Position numbers and translations under genes: made by a program. From assembly GCF_019801465.1 (NCBI RefSeq), contig NZ_JAHVJA010000003.1, positions 372,001 to 436,000 on the forward strand: DNA of 64,000 bases, given 5' to 3'. Within the stretch, counting starts at the first letter, position 1; every line of letters starts with the position of its first letter. Below are positions 34,570-42,468 of this stretch, piece by piece. The notes below the pieces were generated by a model. The model saw only the letters and a list, made by a program, of their open reading frames with translations, was not told where the DNA came from and ran no database searches. This DNA comes from Leisingera daeponensis (lineage in GTDB: Bacteria > Pseudomonadota > Alphaproteobacteria > Rhodobacterales > Rhodobacteraceae).

Positions 34570-35057
34570 AGATCTACGGCGTCACCGGCTGGAAGAACAA
34601 CGGCAAAACCGGGCTGATGGAGCGGCTGGTGGCGGAGTTTTGCACCCGCGGCCTCACCGTCTCCACCATCAAGCACGCCCATCACGCCGCCGATGTGGAC
34701 CAGCCTGGCACCGACAGCTACCGCCACCGCCAGGCGGGCGCATCGGAGGTGGTGCTGGCCTCCGCAGGCCGCATCGCAATCATGCAGGAGCTGCGCGGGC
34801 AGCCGGAGCCGCCGCTGGCAGAACTTCTGGCCCGCCTGAACCCCGCCGATCTGGTGCTGGTGGAGGGCTACAAGCGCGAACCTCACCCCAAGGTCGAAGC
34901 CCACCGGCAGGCTGCAGGCACAGAACTGATCGCCGCGCGGGATGTCAGCATCCGGGCGGTTGCCAGTGACACTCCACTTGATCTGGACCGCCCGGTGTTC
35001 GATTTGAACGACACCGCGGCGATTGCGGATTTTATCCGGGCCGAGCTGGACCTGTGA
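34566..35057 (+). CDS. mobB: Molybdopterin-guanine dinucleotide biosynthesis adaptor MobB
   Basis: MobB is a small GTP-binding protein that assists MobA. The 163-residue product has a P-loop GVTGWKNNGKTGLMERLV at the start, TVSTIKHAHHAADVDQPGTD-like switch sequence near residue 40, and ADLVLVEGYKREPHPKVEAH. ATG 34566 overlaps the mobA stop and its own stop overlaps the next start, both as 4-bp overlaps. The length is standard. Confidence 0.94.
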   Translation: MKIYGVTGWKNNGKTGLMERLVAEFCTRGLTVSTIKHAHHAADVDQPGTDSYRHRQAGASEVVLASAGRIAIMQELRGQPEPPLAELLARLNPADLVLVEGYKREPHPKVEAHRQAAGTELIAARDVSIRAVASDTPLDLDRPVFDLNDTAAIADFIRAELDL

Positions 35058-37186
35058 GCCGCTTTGAGACCATTCTGGCCGTCGACTGGTCTGCAGCCAA
35101 GCGCAGGTCTCAGCGGCCAGGCAAGGACGCGATCTGGCTGGGCGTGGCACGCGATGGGACCTCAGAGCAGCAGATTTACTGCCGCAGCCGGCAGGAGGCT
35201 GAGACGCGGATCAGCAGCTTCCTTGATGACGAGAAGGCCGCAGGGCGGCGGGTGCTGGCGGTTTATGATTTTCCTTTCGGGTATCCGCGCGGGTTCGCGC
35301 GCCGGATCACCGGGTCGGATGACCCCTTCGCCCTTTGGCAGTGGCTGGAGGAGCGTGTCGAGGACGCCGAGGACGGCAGCAACAACCGGTTTGAAGTCGC
35401 CTCTGCAATGAACCGCAAGTTTGCCGGCGCCGGTCCGTTCTGGGGCAAGCCGGTGGAGACGGCCTGGCCGGACATTCCTTACCGCAAGGCAGGTATAGCT
35501 TACGAGGACGTGGCTGAACGGCGCAGCGCGGATCTTGCGGCCAAGGCAGCCTCCTCCTGTTTCCAGTTGTTCTTCAACCCCACAGTTGGCAGCCAGATCC
35601 TGATGGGCCTGCCGGTCCTGCAGCGGTTGCGGCTCCGGCACAACGCCGCGGTCTGGCCGTTTGAGAAGGTTGCGGATGCGCAAATTGTGTTTGCAGAAAT
35701 TTGGCCAGGATTGATCGAACCGGCCGTAAGGTCCGCCATGGCTGCGGCTGGACCTGAAGAAATCCGCGACCGCGTGCAGATGCGGCTGTTGTCGCAGGCG
35801 CTCAGCCGTCTGCCGACAGAGGAGCTTGCCGCAATGCTGGCTGCCGCGCCTGAGGACGCACGAGAGGAGGCCTGGATATTGGGCACCGGATACGAAGACC
35901 GATTGAACGCGCTTGCCTCGGATGGGCAGGGCGGGCTGAACCCGCCGCCGCTCAGCAACGACTGCTTTGCCCTGCCTGCCGGCGTTGACTGGACCCCGGT
36001 CGATGACGCGCTGGCATTGCTGCGGGGCCGGCTGGGGCCAATCACCAGCGCCGAAGCCGTGCCGCTGTCAGATGCCCTGGGACGGGTGCTGGCAGAGGAT
36101 GCCGTGGCCAAACGCGCCAATCCGCCGCTGCCCAACACGGCGGTGGACGGCTACGGCTTTGCCGGCGGCCGGGGCGAGGGCCCGCATGTGCTGCCGCTGG
36201 TGCAGGGCAGGGCAGCCGCCGGGGTGCCGTTTGACGGCAGAGTGGCCGAAGGCAGCGCCATCCGGGTGCTGACCGGCGCCGCGCTGCCGGATGGCGTTGA
36301 CACGGTGATCCTGGAAGAGGACGTCAGCACCGACGGCGCCCGGATTGCCTTCAACGGCCCGCTGAAGCAGGGCGCGAACACCCGCAAGGCAGGCGAGGAT
36401 GTCTGCGCAGGCGAGGCCATCCTGCCTGCAGGCCGGGTCATCACCCCTGCCGATCTCGCCCTCGCCTCGGCAACCGGGCTGGCTGAGCTCACGGTCCGGC
36501 TGCCGCTGCGGGTCGGGGTGCTCTCCACCGGCGACGAGTTGGTCGAGGCCGGGGAAGCCTCGGGCAAGGGGCAGATATTCGACGCCAACCGCCCGATGCT
36601 GCTGGCGCTGATCCGCCAGCTGGGGTTTGTGCCGGTGGACCTGGGCAAGGCCGCCGACGACCGCGATGCCTTGCGCGCGCACTTGGACGGAGCCGCGGCA
36701 CGGACCGATGTGATCCTGACCTCCGGCGGCGCCTCCGCCGGGGACGAGGATCACATGTCGGCGCTCCTGCGCGAGGCGGGCGCGATGCAGGAATGGCGCA
36801 TCGCGCTGAAACCCGGCCGTCCTCTGGCCTTGGGCATGTGGCACGGCACGCCGGTTTTCGGCCTGCCGGGCAACCCGGTGGCCGCCCTCGTATGCACGCT
36901 GATCTTTGCCCGCCCTGCAATGGGGCTGATGGCAGGGGCAGGCTGGCAGGAACCGCAGGCGTTTGAAGTCCCTGCCGCGTTTGAAAAGCGCAAGAAACCG
37001 GGCCGCCGCGAATACCTGCGGGCGCGGGTGCGGGACGGCCGCGCCGAGGTGTTCAAATCCGAAGGCTCCGGCCGCATCAGCGGCCTCAGCTGGGCCGAGG
37101 GCCTGGTGGAACTCGGCGACGGCGCCGCAGAGATCAAACCCGGCGACCCGGTGCGCTTCATTCCCTACGGCAGTTTCGCCATGTAG
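35054..37186 (+). CDS. moeA: Molybdopterin molybdotransferase MoeA fused to an N-terminal VDWSA domain
   Basis: 710 residues in two parts. Residues about 302-710, from NDCFALPAGVDWTPVDDALA, are a full MoeA, which inserts molybdate into adenylylated molybdopterin: NTAVDGYGFAGG, TGAALPDGVDTVILEED, VGVLSTGDELVE, LTSGGASAGDEDHMS, FGLPGNPVAALVCT. Residues 1-300 are an extra domain beginning ETILAVDWSAAKRRS, with YDFPFGYPRGFARRITG and RFEVASAMNRKF; the VDWSA start and strand pattern recall RNase-H-fold DUF429-type proteins, but I do not know its role. Its start overlaps the mobB stop. A repeat follows the stop. Confidence 0.88.
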   Translation: MSRFETILAVDWSAAKRRSQRPGKDAIWLGVARDGTSEQQIYCRSRQEAETRISSFLDDEKAAGRRVLAVYDFPFGYPRGFARRITGSDDPFALWQWLEERVEDAEDGSNNRFEVASAMNRKFAGAGPFWGKPVETAWPDIPYRKAGIAYEDVAERRSADLAAKAASSCFQLFFNPTVGSQILMGLPVLQRLRLRHNAAVWPFEKVADAQIVFAEIWPGLIEPAVRSAMAAAGPEEIRDRVQMRLLSQALSRLPTEELAAMLAAAPEDAREEAWILGTGYEDRLNALASDGQGGLNPPPLSNDCFALPAGVDWTPVDDALALLRGRLGPITSAEAVPLSDALGRVLAEDAVAKRANPPLPNTAVDGYGFAGGRGEGPHVLPLVQGRAAAGVPFDGRVAEGSAIRVLTGAALPDGVDTVILEEDVSTDGARIAFNGPLKQGANTRKAGEDVCAGEAILPAGRVITPADLALASATGLAELTVRLPLRVGVLSTGDELVEAGEASGKGQIFDANRPMLLALIRQLGFVPVDLGKAADDRDALRAHLDGAAARTDVILTSGGASAGDEDHMSALLREAGAMQEWRIALKPGRPLALGMWHGTPVFGLPGNPVAALVCTLIFARPAMGLMAGAGWQEPQAFEVPAAFEKRKKPGRREYLRARVRDGRAEVFKSEGSGRISGLSWAEGLVELGDGAAEIKPGDPVRFIPYGSFAM

Positions 37187-37191
37187 GTGGG

Positions 37192-37318
37192 GCGCTCCCG
37201 CCCGCGGCCCGGCGCATCCAAGATGCTTGCCCGCCGTTGGGCCCGGCGCCGCGCTGACGCGCGGCGCGAACGCCCTGCAGCTTCACCTTTGTATAAATAC
37301 TCCCGCCGGAGGCAGCGG
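37192..37318 (+). repeat. Dispersed intergenic palindromic repeat, copy B
   Basis: Lies between convergent moeA and the 37338 gene. Order: GCTCCCGCCC; hairpin GCATC / CAA.. / GATGC (37214-37226); TTGCCCGCCGTTGGGCCCG; hairpin GCGCCGCGC / TGAC / GCGCGGCGC (37246-37267); then an inverted GGAGTATTT box reading AAATACTCC at about 37295-37303. The 38 bases 37220-37257 match copy C (45043-45080) with two differences. Confidence 0.8.
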
Positions 37319-37337
37319 CCCGCCAGGGCCGCCCTGA

Positions 37338-38375
37338 TCAGTCGAAGGTCCCGGCCACCCGGCCCAGCAGCATGAAGGCGCGGGCGGTGCGGGTGTTGCC
37401 AAGCGCGGAAATCTCGCCGTCGGTGGCCTCGGCCTCGAAATCGGCAAACATCTGGTCGAAGCGGCGCAGGAAGTGGTGCGCCGCGTCCCGGAAAATCGGA
37501 TCCTGTTTCATCCGAGCGGCTGTCAGCGCCAGCGAGGTGCGGTCGCGCACGCCGCCAAGCGCCGCCACCGCGCGGCCGCGCGCGCCCTGGCCGAACTGGC
37601 GCCAGACCTCGGGCCGGGCCATGTCTGGGCGCAGGTCGTCCATGTAAATGCCGTCCTGGCTCAGCAGCGTCAGAACGTCCTGCGCCGCCTGAATCACCTG
37701 CGCCGCCTTGCGGTCGCGCAGTGCCGCGCGCAGAGCGGCAAAGCCTTCCTCGTCCTCAGCGGTTTCCGGGAAATTCAGGGCACGGATAAACTGTTCGGCA
37801 GACAGCGGCGGCGCGGTGTCCGCGGCCTGGGTGCCAAGCGCCAGAGAGCCCTGTTCCGCCGCGGTCATCTCCGCTGCCGCCTGCGGGATCGCCGGGCGCA
37901 GCGGGTTGGCGCGGCGGCTGGTGTGGAAGGTCGCCAGCGCGGTTTCCGTCTTGCGGGTGGCCTCGGCGATTTCCTCCAGCCGCTTGGCGACCGAGGTCTC
38001 CGCCACCCCCGCATGCTGCTGCGCCTGGGCCAGATAGCTCTGGCGCAGCCCGTCGATCGCCGCCTGCAGCTGTTCGCTTTCTTCCCGCATCACCCGGGCC
38101 GACCGCGCAGCGGAGGCCGCGACCCACAGCATTGCCAGTGGCAGAACCACCGCCAGCACGGTGGTGATCAGGTCCGCCCATTGCGCCAGGCCGGTCTCCT
38201 CCGGCGCGAAGACGTAAAAGGCAACCGCCGCCAGCAGCCACAGGGCCCCCAGTCCGATCGCTGCCAGCTCAGCCCCGCCCAGCCCGTTGCCGGAGGCCGG
38301 GCCTTCAAGGCGCCGCAGCGGCTGGCCGCCGCCTGGTTTCGGGCTGGAACCCGGACTGCTGCTGGAGCCTGTCAT
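37338..38375 (-). CDS. Membrane protein with coiled coil, function unknown
   Basis: 345 residues. A Ser/Gly/Pro-rich start precedes two transmembrane helices (LAAIGLGALWLLAAVAFYVF and LITTVLAVVLPLAMLWVAAS), then a coiled-coil segment (MREESEQLQAAIDGLRQSYL to KRLEEIAEATRKTETALATF), then a C-terminal helical region of about 150 residues. No enzyme motif is seen. It follows greA on the same strand with about 20 bp between, so the two may share a transcript. ATG 38375 is chosen over GTG 38381. Confidence 0.75.
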   Translation of the reverse strand: MTGSSSSPGSSPKPGGGQPLRRLEGPASGNGLGGAELAAIGLGALWLLAAVAFYVFAPEETGLAQWADLITTVLAVVLPLAMLWVAASAARSARVMREESEQLQAAIDGLRQSYLAQAQQHAGVAETSVAKRLEEIAEATRKTETALATFHTSRRANPLRPAIPQAAAEMTAAEQGSLALGTQAADTAPPLSAEQFIRALNFPETAEDEEGFAALRAALRDRKAAQVIQAAQDVLTLLSQDGIYMDDLRPDMARPEVWRQFGQGARGRAVAALGGVRDRTSLALTAARMKQDPIFRDAAHHFLRRFDQMFADFEAEATDGEISALGNTRTARAFMLLGRVAGTFD

Positions 38376-38395
38376 GACCACTCTGCCCTTGCGGA

Positions 38396-38866
38396 TCAGG
38401 AATAGACGATTTTGAGAATCTCATAGGAACGCTCGCCGCCGGGCGTGCGCACTTCCACACTGTCGCCTTCGTCCTTGCCGATCAAGGCGCGTGCGATCGG
38501 GGATTTGATGTTCAGCAGGCCTGCTTCGATATTGGCCTCATGCTCGCCGACGATCTGCCAGGTCTTTTCCTCGTCGGTGTCCTCGTCCACCACCGTCACT
38601 TTGGCGCCGAACTTGATGGCGCCGGACAGCTTGGCCGGATTGATCACATCGGCCAGCGACAGAATGCCTTCCAGCTCCTTGATGCGGCCCTCGATGAAGG
38701 ACTGCTTTTCGCGGGCGGAGTGGTATTCAGCGTTCTCCGACAGGTCGCCCAGTTCGCGCGCTTCGGCAATCGCCTGGATGATGGCCGGGCGTTCGACGGA
38801 TTTAAGGTTCTTCAGTTCGCTTTCCAGGGCGGCGAAACCCGCCGGGGTCATCGGGATCTTTTCCAT
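38396..38866 (-). CDS. greA: Transcription elongation factor GreA
   Basis: GreA rescues backtracked RNA polymerase by stimulating cleavage of the nascent transcript. The 156-residue product has the N-terminal coiled coil with the tip acidic residues ([20 protein letters not shown]) and the C-terminal FKBP-like domain ([37 protein letters not shown]). Length is normal. A terminator-like hairpin lies upstream at 38914-38937, so greA probably has its own promoter. Confidence 0.96.
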   Translation of the reverse strand: MEKIPMTPAGFAALESELKNLKSVERPAIIQAIAEARELGDLSENAEYHSAREKQSFIEGRIKELEGILSLADVINPAKLSGAIKFGAKVTVVDEDTDEEKTWQIVGEHEANIEAGLLNIKSPIARALIGKDEGDSVEVRTPGGERSYEILKIVYS

Positions 38867-38913
38867 GTGATTGGTCCAGGTCGCTCTTTGTTCTTGTCTC
38901 TATGAAAACCGCA

Positions 38914-38937
38914 GCCCCGCAGCATGAGCCGCGGGGC
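38914..38937 (-). terminator. Terminator-like hairpin upstream of greA
   Basis: GCCCCGC (38914-38920) pairs with GCGGGGC (38931-38937) over ten bases. On the minus strand it is followed within a few bases by GGTTTTC. It would end transcripts coming from the VOC gene before greA. Confidence 0.45.
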
Positions 38938-39080
38938 CTCCGGTCCGGTTGACAGATACCTGACCCAATCCTGTGCCCGATTTCAAGTGGGCGCAGGGCT
39001 TTGCCGCACGCAATTCCGCCTAACCCGGCAGATTGCGGGGGTTTTCCACAGGTTTGCGCGAAAAAATGCCGTGAAGGGCG

Positions 39081-39107
39081 GCTGCGGCCCGCACCGCCGG
39101 CCGCAGC
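39081..39107 (-). terminator. Hairpin just after the VOC gene
   Basis: A 9-bp inverted repeat, GCTGCGGCC (39081-39089) and GGCCGCAGC (39099-39107). It begins 4 bp beyond the minus-strand stop at 39111. On that strand a run of six T lies about 14 bp past the stem, so termination is plausible but not textbook. Confidence 0.45.
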
Positions 39108-39110
39108 GGG

Positions 39111-39491
39111 TCAATCATATTGGACCGCTTCGTATTCGATGCCGTTCTCGTCATGGAAATAGAACCGGCGGCCCGGTTCGTAATCGCCGTGGTTCACCGG
39201 CGTAAACCCTGCGGCCTTCACCGCGGCTTCGGTGGCGTCCAGATCGTCCACGATCACTGCCAGGTGGTTCAGGCCCCCGATGATGCCATAGCTTTCCGGC
39301 GCTTTGCCGGCCGCGGTGCGCGGGGTGAAAAGCGCCAGATAGCTGTTCTCCTCCCCGACATGCACGGTGTAGCCGCCGTTGATGGCCGCACCTTCCCACC
39401 GCACATGCCAGCCAAAGACCTTCTCCATCCAGGCGGCGGTGCCATTGGGGTCGGCTACGGTGATATTCGCGTGCTCCAGAACTGCGCTCAT
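39111..39491 (-). CDS. VOC-family (glyoxalase-like) protein
   Basis: 126 residues forming two beta-alpha-beta-beta-beta modules. VLEHANITVADPNGTAAWM opens the first and GGLNHLAVIVDDLDATEAAV the second; FYFHDENGIEYEAVQYD carries a typical metal-ligand Glu near the end. The substrate is unknown; relatives handle lactoylglutathione, fosfomycin or dioxygenase substrates. ATG 39491 follows AAGGAGA. It is divergent from soxR with 98 bp between, and an operator-like dyad lies there, so control by SoxR is likely. Confidence 0.85.
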   Translation of the reverse strand: MSAVLEHANITVADPNGTAAWMEKVFGWHVRWEGAAINGGYTVHVGEENSYLALFTPRTAAGKAPESYGIIGGLNHLAVIVDDLDATEAAVKAAGFTPVNHGDYEPGRRFYFHDENGIEYEAVQYD

Positions 39492-39544
39492 GGGAAATCT
39501 CCTTTTCGGGTTGAGCAAACCTGTTGATGCGACTCACCGTAATT

Positions 39545-39562
39545 CCTAAACCTAACTTTAGC
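39545..39562. promoter_or_regulatory. Putative SoxR operator
   Basis: CCTAAACCTAACTTTAGC contains a CTAAA / TTTAG dyad with six bases between, centred between the divergent VOC gene (start 39491) and soxR (start 39590). MerR-family operators are such dyads within a long promoter spacer. A perfect match to the classical SoxR box is not present, so assignment rests on position. Confidence 0.5.
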
Positions 39563-39589
39563 TCAAGAGATTTCTTCAGGGAGTTTGCC

Positions 39590-40057
39590 ATGCCCCAACC
39601 TGCCGGGATTTCCATCGGTTACCTGGCCGAGCGCACCGGTCTCGCGGTGTCCGCCATCCGCTACTACGAGGCGCAGGGCCTGGTGGAGCCCTGGCGCAAC
39701 GCAGGCGGCCAGCGGCGGTTTCACCGCGCCGACATCCGGCGGCTCAGCTTCATCATGATCGCGCAGCAGTTCGGCTTCTCGCTGCCGGAGATCCGCGGTT
39801 TCCTCAAAAGCCTGCCGGGCAGCCGCACCCCGACCAGGGACGACTGGGCGCGGATCTCGGAAAACTTCCGCAGCCATCTGGACCAGCGAATCGAAACCCT
39901 GGTCAAACTGCGCGACAATCTGGACGGCTGCATAGGCTGCGGCTGTCTATCGCTTCCGAATTGCAAACTTTACAACCCCGAGGACCGGGCGGCACAGAAG
40001 GGGCAGGGACCCCGATATCTGATGGGAGACCGGCCCGAGGCGGAAAATGATCCTTGA
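39590..40057 (+). CDS. soxR: Redox-sensitive transcriptional activator SoxR
   Basis: A MerR-family regulator that activates promoters when its [2Fe-2S] cluster is oxidised by redox-cycling compounds. The 155-residue product has the winged-helix start ISIGYLAERTGLAVSAIRYY, a dimerisation helix, and the cluster motif CIGCGCLSLPNCKLY, the exact CX2CXCX5C spacing of SoxR, near residue 118. Roseobacters usually lack SoxS and use SoxR directly on small target sets; here the divergent VOC gene is the obvious candidate. Confidence 0.94.
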   Translation: MPQPAGISIGYLAERTGLAVSAIRYYEAQGLVEPWRNAGGQRRFHRADIRRLSFIMIAQQFGFSLPEIRGFLKSLPGSRTPTRDDWARISENFRSHLDQRIETLVKLRDNLDGCIGCGCLSLPNCKLYNPEDRAAQKGQGPRYLMGDRPEAENDP

Positions 40058-40226
40058 GTGACGAAAATGGACGCACTTTTTGTCTCAGTTGCCTGTTTTA
40101 CAGGTGTTTGACGCGGAGTTTGGATTGACCGCACGGCACGCCAAACGCTAAGCAGCCGCGAAAGAAAATTGCGCCCACCGACTGTTGTGGGGCCGGTAGC
40201 GAACAGAAAGCCAAGGAGCGCCGCAA

Positions 40227-41876
40227 ATGGCCGAGATTGAACGCGAAGCGATGGAATACGACGTGGTGATCGTCGGGGCCGGCCCTGCCGGTCTGTCTGC
40301 GGCCATCCGCCTGAAACAGCTGGACGCCGACCTGCAGGTCGTCGTTCTGGAAAAAGGCTCCGAAGTGGGCGCGCACATCCTGTCCGGTGCGGTGCTGGAC
40401 CCCTGCGGCCTGAACGCGCTGATCCCCGACTGGAAGGAAAAGGGCGCGCCGCTGAACGTCGAGGTCAAGGAAGACAACTTCCTGATGCTGGGCGAGGCCG
40501 GCAAGGTCCGCATCCCCAACTTCCCGATGCCGCCGCTGATGAACAACCACGGCAACTACATCGTTTCCATGGGCAACGTCTGCCGCTGGATGGCGGAACA
40601 GGCCGAGGAACTGGGCGTCGAAATCTTCCCGGGCATGGCCTGCTCGGAGCTGGTCTACGGCGACAACGGCGAAGTGAAGGGCGTGGTTGCCGGCGAATTC
40701 GGCAAGAACCCCGACGGCACCCCCGGCCCGGCCTATGAGCCCGGCATGGAGCTGCACGGCAAATACGTCTTCCTCGGCGAAGGCGTGCGCGGCTCGCTGT
40801 CCAAGGAAGTGATCGCCAAATACGGCCTCTCCGACGGCAAGGAGCCGCAGAAATACGGCGTCGGCATGAAAGAGATCTGGGAGATCGACCCTGCCAAGCA
40901 CAAGGAAGGCACCGTCACCCACACCATGGGCTGGCCGCTGGGCTCCAACGCGGGCGGCGGCTCGTTCATCTATCACCTGGACAACAACCAGGTTTATGTG
41001 GGCTTCGTGGTGCACCTGAACTACAAGAACCCGCACCTGTTCCCCTACATGGAATTCCAGCGCTTCAAGCACCACCCGGTGGTCGCCGACCTGCTGAAGG
41101 GCGGCAAGCGCGTGGCCTACGGCGCCCGCGCCATCACCGAAGGCGGCTGGCAGTCGATGCCGAAACTGGTCGCGCCCGGCGTGGCGCTGCTGGGCTGCTC
41201 GGCGGGCATGGTCAACGTGCCCCGCATCAAGGGCAACCACAATGCGATGCTGTCGGGCAAGGCCGCGGCCGAAGCCGCCTATGACGCGATCAAGGCAGAG
41301 CGTTCCGGCGATGAGCTGACCGCGTATGAAAGTGACGTGCGCGAAGGCGCCATCGGCAAGGACCTCAAGATGGTTCGCAACGTCAAGCCGATGTGGTCCA
41401 AATGGGGCCTCACCGCGTCGCTGGCGCTGGGCGGCCTCGATATGTGGACCAACAACCTGTTTGGCTTCTCCTTCTTCGGCACCCTGGGCCACGGCAAGAA
41501 CGACGCCGAGGCGACCGAAGAGGCCTCCAAGCACAAGCCGATCGACTATCCCAAGCCCGACGGCGTGCTGTCCTTCGACCGGCTGACCAACGTCAGCTTC
41601 TCGATGACCAACCACGAGGAAAGCCAGCCCTGCCACCTGCGCCTGGGCAATGCCGAAACCCCGATTGCAGTCAACCTGCCGAAGTTCGCCGAACCGGCGC
41701 AGCGCTACTGCCCGGCCGGTGTCTACGAGGTGGTCGAAAAGGACGGCAAGCCGGAGTTCGTGGTGAACTTCCAGAACTGCGTCCACTGCAAGACCTGCGA
41801 CATCAAGGACCCGTCCCAGAACATCACCTGGACCACGCCGCAGGGCGGTGACGGCCCGAATTACCCGAACATGTAA
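40227..41876 (+). CDS. Electron transfer flavoprotein-ubiquinone oxidoreductase
   Basis: Passes electrons from ETF, fed by acyl-CoA dehydrogenases, to the ubiquinone pool at the inner membrane. The 549-residue product starts with an FAD-binding Rossmann motif (DVVIVGAGPAGLSAAIRLK), has the ETF-QO membrane-surface helix region (YHLDNNQVYVGFVVHLNY), and ends with the single [4Fe-4S] motif RYCPAGVYEV, NCVHCKTCDIKDPSQNI. It serves the acyl-CoA dehydrogenase seen at 27.1 kb among others. Its stop overlaps the start of a DUF1493-like gene (TAATG). Confidence 0.95.
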   Translation: MAEIEREAMEYDVVIVGAGPAGLSAAIRLKQLDADLQVVVLEKGSEVGAHILSGAVLDPCGLNALIPDWKEKGAPLNVEVKEDNFLMLGEAGKVRIPNFPMPPLMNNHGNYIVSMGNVCRWMAEQAEELGVEIFPGMACSELVYGDNGEVKGVVAGEFGKNPDGTPGPAYEPGMELHGKYVFLGEGVRGSLSKEVIAKYGLSDGKEPQKYGVGMKEIWEIDPAKHKEGTVTHTMGWPLGSNAGGGSFIYHLDNNQVYVGFVVHLNYKNPHLFPYMEFQRFKHHPVVADLLKGGKRVAYGARAITEGGWQSMPKLVAPGVALLGCSAGMVNVPRIKGNHNAMLSGKAAAEAAYDAIKAERSGDELTAYESDVREGAIGKDLKMVRNVKPMWSKWGLTASLALGGLDMWTNNLFGFSFFGTLGHGKNDAEATEEASKHKPIDYPKPDGVLSFDRLTNVSFSMTNHEESQPCHLRLGNAETPIAVNLPKFAEPAQRYCPAGVYEVVEKDGKPEFVVNFQNCVHCKTCDIKDPSQNITWTTPQGGDGPNYPNM

Positions 41877-42304
41877 TGGGAACTGCGCTGCAAGAGGAGA
41901 TCCTCGATTTCGCAGTGCAGTATTGCCGTGGAAAGCCAAATCGCACCTGGCAGAAAGATCTGCCAGGTGCTTTTGGTTTGGATGGGGCGGATGTCACGGA
42001 TTTCCTGGAAGCATTTGCTGGGCACTATGATGTAGACCTGTCAGGCTGCCTTTGGGAATTCCACTATAACGCCGATGAGCCGCCCGGCAGGCGGCGCGTG
42101 CTGCCGCTTGATGCCTTCGGGGAGGTCATCCCCTATCAGCCGATCACTTTGGAACTGCTCGAAAAAGCGGTTCTGGCTGGCAAATGGGACTATGACTACC
42201 CAGAGCACACGATCAAAGACTTGGGGTTTGCCGCTCACCTGCCTGATTGGCGGCATCTTGCAGCAGTTGGCATGCTTGGCATGATTTGGGCCGTTTTCTG
42301 GTAG
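41876..42304 (+). CDS. DUF1493-like acidic protein coupled to ETF-QO
   Basis: 142 residues, soluble and acidic with a hydrophobic tail (LAAVGMLGMIWAVFW). The pattern LPGAFGLDGADVTDFLEAFA, then YDVDLSGCLWEFHYNADEPP and YQPITLELLEKAVLAGKWDY, matches DUF1493, whose fold resembles acyl carrier proteins with the DG-D-A/V core. The phosphopantetheine Ser is absent: the position reads GLDGADV. It overlaps the ETF-QO stop by one base, so it is translationally coupled. Function unknown; GC content is somewhat below the neighbours. Confidence 0.65.
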   Translation: MGTALQEEILDFAVQYCRGKPNRTWQKDLPGAFGLDGADVTDFLEAFAGHYDVDLSGCLWEFHYNADEPPGRRRVLPLDAFGEVIPYQPITLELLEKAVLAGKWDYDYPEHTIKDLGFAAHLPDWRHLAAVGMLGMIWAVFW

Positions 42305-42468
42305 GCGAAGGGTCGCGCAAACCGGCAGAGGCGGCTTCACGTCCACGTCATATTGAGGCACAAGGCTTGAAAACTGACGGCGGCGTGCCCCAACGCCCAT
42401 TGCGCGTTAACCGCCACGGGACTACGCTTCACTTCAGGCAAGAGCAGTAAACCGTAAGGGGGTCCCCA

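Noticed and set aside
40092-40104. CCTGT-TTT-ACAGG inverted repeat upstream of ETF-QO
   Set aside because: Too short and without a second copy or linked regulator to be called an operator.
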